Source: Betaproteobacteria bacterium | GTDB lineage: Bacteria > Pseudomonadota > Gammaproteobacteria > Burkholderiales > Rhodocyclaceae | Direction: 5' to 3' | NCBI GenBank assembly: GCA_020047725.1 | Contig: JAIFNM010000043.1 | Span: forward strand, 1-7,748 | Length of the DNA stretch: 7,748 bases | Shown: piece by piece, positions 6,206 to 7,748 of the stretch | Position numbering within the stretch: position 1 is the first letter of the stretch | Layout of the letters: every line of letters starts with the position of its first letter | The notes under the pieces: generated by a model | The model's database searches: none | What the model was told of the DNA's origin: nothing | What the model saw: the letters and a program-made list of their open reading frames with translations, nothing else | Made by a program: the position numbers and the translations under genes

Positions 6206-7748
6206 GTGCCTGATCGCCTTTCATTTCTCGTCATGTTGACGCTTGCTGCGCTTGCTTCTTCAGCCGCCGTTGCACAGGTTCATCTCGACGCGCCCCGGGA
6301 CATAGCCAATCTGCTTTCGCCTTTTCTTCCTGCCGAAGCGGATCTCAGCAGTCAAAACAAACTGCAGGCGCTTCTCGGTGAAATTCTGGCCACCGAAGGT
6401 TATTTTTCGCCGAAATTCGAATTCGTCGAGGACCTCGGGTCGCTTCAGGTCCGCATCAATCCGGGGCCACGTACAAAGGTCAACTCGGTCGATGTCCTGG
6501 TGGATGGCTCGGGTGGAGATGAAACCAGGGCGTCGCTCCTTGCCGAGTGGAAATTGCCGGTTGGCCAACCGTTCCGGCAAAGCGACTGGAACACCGCCAA
6601 GCAAGACGCCCTGGCCAGTCTGTTGGCCAGTGAGCACGCGGCAGCGAAAATGATTGATAGCGAGGCGGAAGTCGATACCGAAGCACGCACCGCAAATTTG
6701 CGCGCCCACTATGACGCCGGGCCGCGTTACCGTTTCGGTGAGTTACGGATCACCGGACTTCAACACTACTCGCCTGATCTGATCGAGCGCTACAACAAGA
6801 AAGTCAAATCCGGAACTCCTTATAGCGAAGATCTGTTGGCCGAGTTGCAGAGTACCCTGCAATCGTCGCCATACTTCTCGTCCGTACAGGCGAGTATTGA
6901 TACCAGTGTCGATACGGTCGTTGCGACAGACGGCACGGTGACTGCACCTGTCATCCTCAATGTAAGCGAACGTCCACCGCGCAGGATCGCTTTTGGCGCT
7001 GGCGCCAGTTCGAATACCGGCGCACGGGTAGAAGTCAATTACCACTCGACCATCTTGTTCGGTCATCCGTGGCAACTGGACAGCGGTTTGCGCGTGGAAC
7101 AAAAGAAACAAACCGCCTACGCAGACGTATTCCTGCCCCCGGATACCCGAGGTCGCCTGAACAGCGCCGGCATGATCGTCGAGAGTACAGACATCGAAGA
7201 CCTGAAGACTGATCGCTACGCCATCGGTGCCCAGACCGTGCAGCACAACGGAAGCGTCGAGCAGCGCTTATCGCTCAACTGGCAGGAGGAACGCAGCCAA
7301 CCCAACGGGGGCATCGACACAAAGAATCGTGCGCTCGTTCCCGACGGGAGGTGGACCTGGCGGCACGTCGACAATCTGCTCGACCCGCGCGAGGGCGTCG
7401 TGCTGCAAGCGCAGATCGGGGGAGGCGCCAAGCTCGCCTTGTCGGACCAGAATTTCATCCGGTTCCACGCCCGTTATCAGCAATACATCCCGCTGGGTCG
7501 CCAGGACATCCTGGCGCTGCGTGCAGAGCTAGGCTATACCGCGGCCAAATCTCGGGAAGGCATTCCGCAGGAATATCTGTTCCGCACCGGCGGCGTGGGG
7601 TCGGTGCGCGGCTATGCCTACCAGAGCCTCGGGATCAAGGATGGGTCGGCCGTTGTTGGCGGTCGCTATCTTGCCGTGGTGAGCGGCGAGGTCACCCACT
7701 GGCTGAACGAGAGCTGGGGCATCGCCGGATTTGTTGATGCCGGCGACG
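6206..7748 (+). CDS. tamA: TamA-like outer-membrane assembly factor (Omp85/BamA family), 3' truncated by window
   Basis: TamA is an outer-membrane Omp85 protein that, with the inner-membrane-anchored TamB, helps insert or deliver outer-membrane components. About 514 residues are present. A signal peptide (RLSFLVMLTLAALASSAAVA) leads to likely cleavage after Ala23. Next come three POTRA-like domains: about 24-100 (with GYFSPKFEF as in TamA POTRA1), 100-168, and 171-245 (starting AGPRYRFGELRITG). A beta barrel begins near 258 and contains the conserved loop-6 motif FRTGGVGSVRGY (Arg468). The last residues GFVDAGD match the family, so roughly 80-90 residues lie outside. The frame is open from 5957. 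GTG 6206 gives the best signal peptide with a positive N-region; ATG 6233 would leave it short and uncharged, and ATG 6098 would add 36 residues. No start has a clear ribosome binding site. Confidence 0.9.
   Translation, partial: MPDRLSFLVMLTLAALASSAAVAQVHLDAPRDIANLLSPFLPAEADLSSQNKLQALLGEILATEGYFSPKFEFVEDLGSLQVRINPGPRTKVNSVDVLVDGSGGDETRASLLAEWKLPVGQPFRQSDWNTAKQDALASLLASEHAAAKMIDSEAEVDTEARTANLRAHYDAGPRYRFGELRITGLQHYSPDLIERYNKKVKSGTPYSEDLLAELQSTLQSSPYFSSVQASIDTSVDTVVATDGTVTAPVILNVSERPPRRIAFGAGASSNTGARVEVNYHSTILFGHPWQLDSGLRVEQKKQTAYADVFLPPDTRGRLNSAGMIVESTDIEDLKTDRYAIGAQTVQHNGSVEQRLSLNWQEERSQPNGGIDTKNRALVPDGRWTWRHVDNLLDPREGVVLQAQIGGGAKLALSDQNFIRFHARYQQYIPLGRQDILALRAELGYTAAKSREGIPQEYLFRTGGVGSVRGYAYQSLGIKDGSAVVGGRYLAVVSGEVTHWLNESWGIAGFVDAGD

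Noticed and set aside
6743..7246. 167-codon minus-strand frame inside tamA
   Set aside because: It is a shadow of the TamA-like gene, which has POTRA and barrel motifs in the plus-strand frame.

Overview
The window looks like chromosomal DNA of a Gram-negative proteobacterium, most likely a betaproteobacterium. The evidence is an outer-membrane TamA-type Omp85 protein with a signal peptide, a zinc-free MsrB resembling the MsrB part of neisserial PilB, and a YhbW-type flavin oxidoreductase. No plasmid, phage, IS or CRISPR signature is visible. The lineage is inferred from protein resemblance only.

Left part (about 550-3310), all on the minus strand. Reading leftwards from 3309 there is a 136-residue protein of unknown function with a strong ribosome binding site. 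Next comes a gap of about 310 bases holding palindromes and a possible short leader peptide. Then follow msrB and msrA, which share a 4-base ATGA overlap, and 35 bases further on a luciferase-like flavin oxidoreductase of the YhbW group. A terminator-like hairpin with a T-run overlaps the end of that last gene. msrB and msrA together reduce both stereoisomers of methionine sulfoxide. The flavoprotein is probably co-transcribed with them and may belong to the same oxidative-damage response, though its substrate is unknown.

Middle (about 3310-5689). A gene-poor stretch of roughly 670 bases contains a structured leader before the 136-residue gene and one doubtful small ORF. It is followed on the plus strand by a complete half-size ABC transporter, with the permease fused to the ATPase (the ABC_membrane_2 / SbmA-BacA / YddA / peroxisomal-type group).

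Right part (5690-7748). About 500 bases without a recognisable gene, with hairpins and one promoter-like site, lead into a tamA-like gene on the plus strand. That gene carries a signal peptide, three POTRA-like domains and most of a 16-strand-type beta barrel, and it is cut by the window end. Its stop codon is missing, so it is easily overlooked.

The first 550 bases hold no recognisable gene apart from one short doubtful ORF. Nothing in the window amounts to a clearly new defence or mobile system. The less ordinary parts are the two leaders (upstream of msrB and of the 136-residue gene), the unknown CxxC / coiled-coil protein, and the apparently degenerate stretch before tamA.
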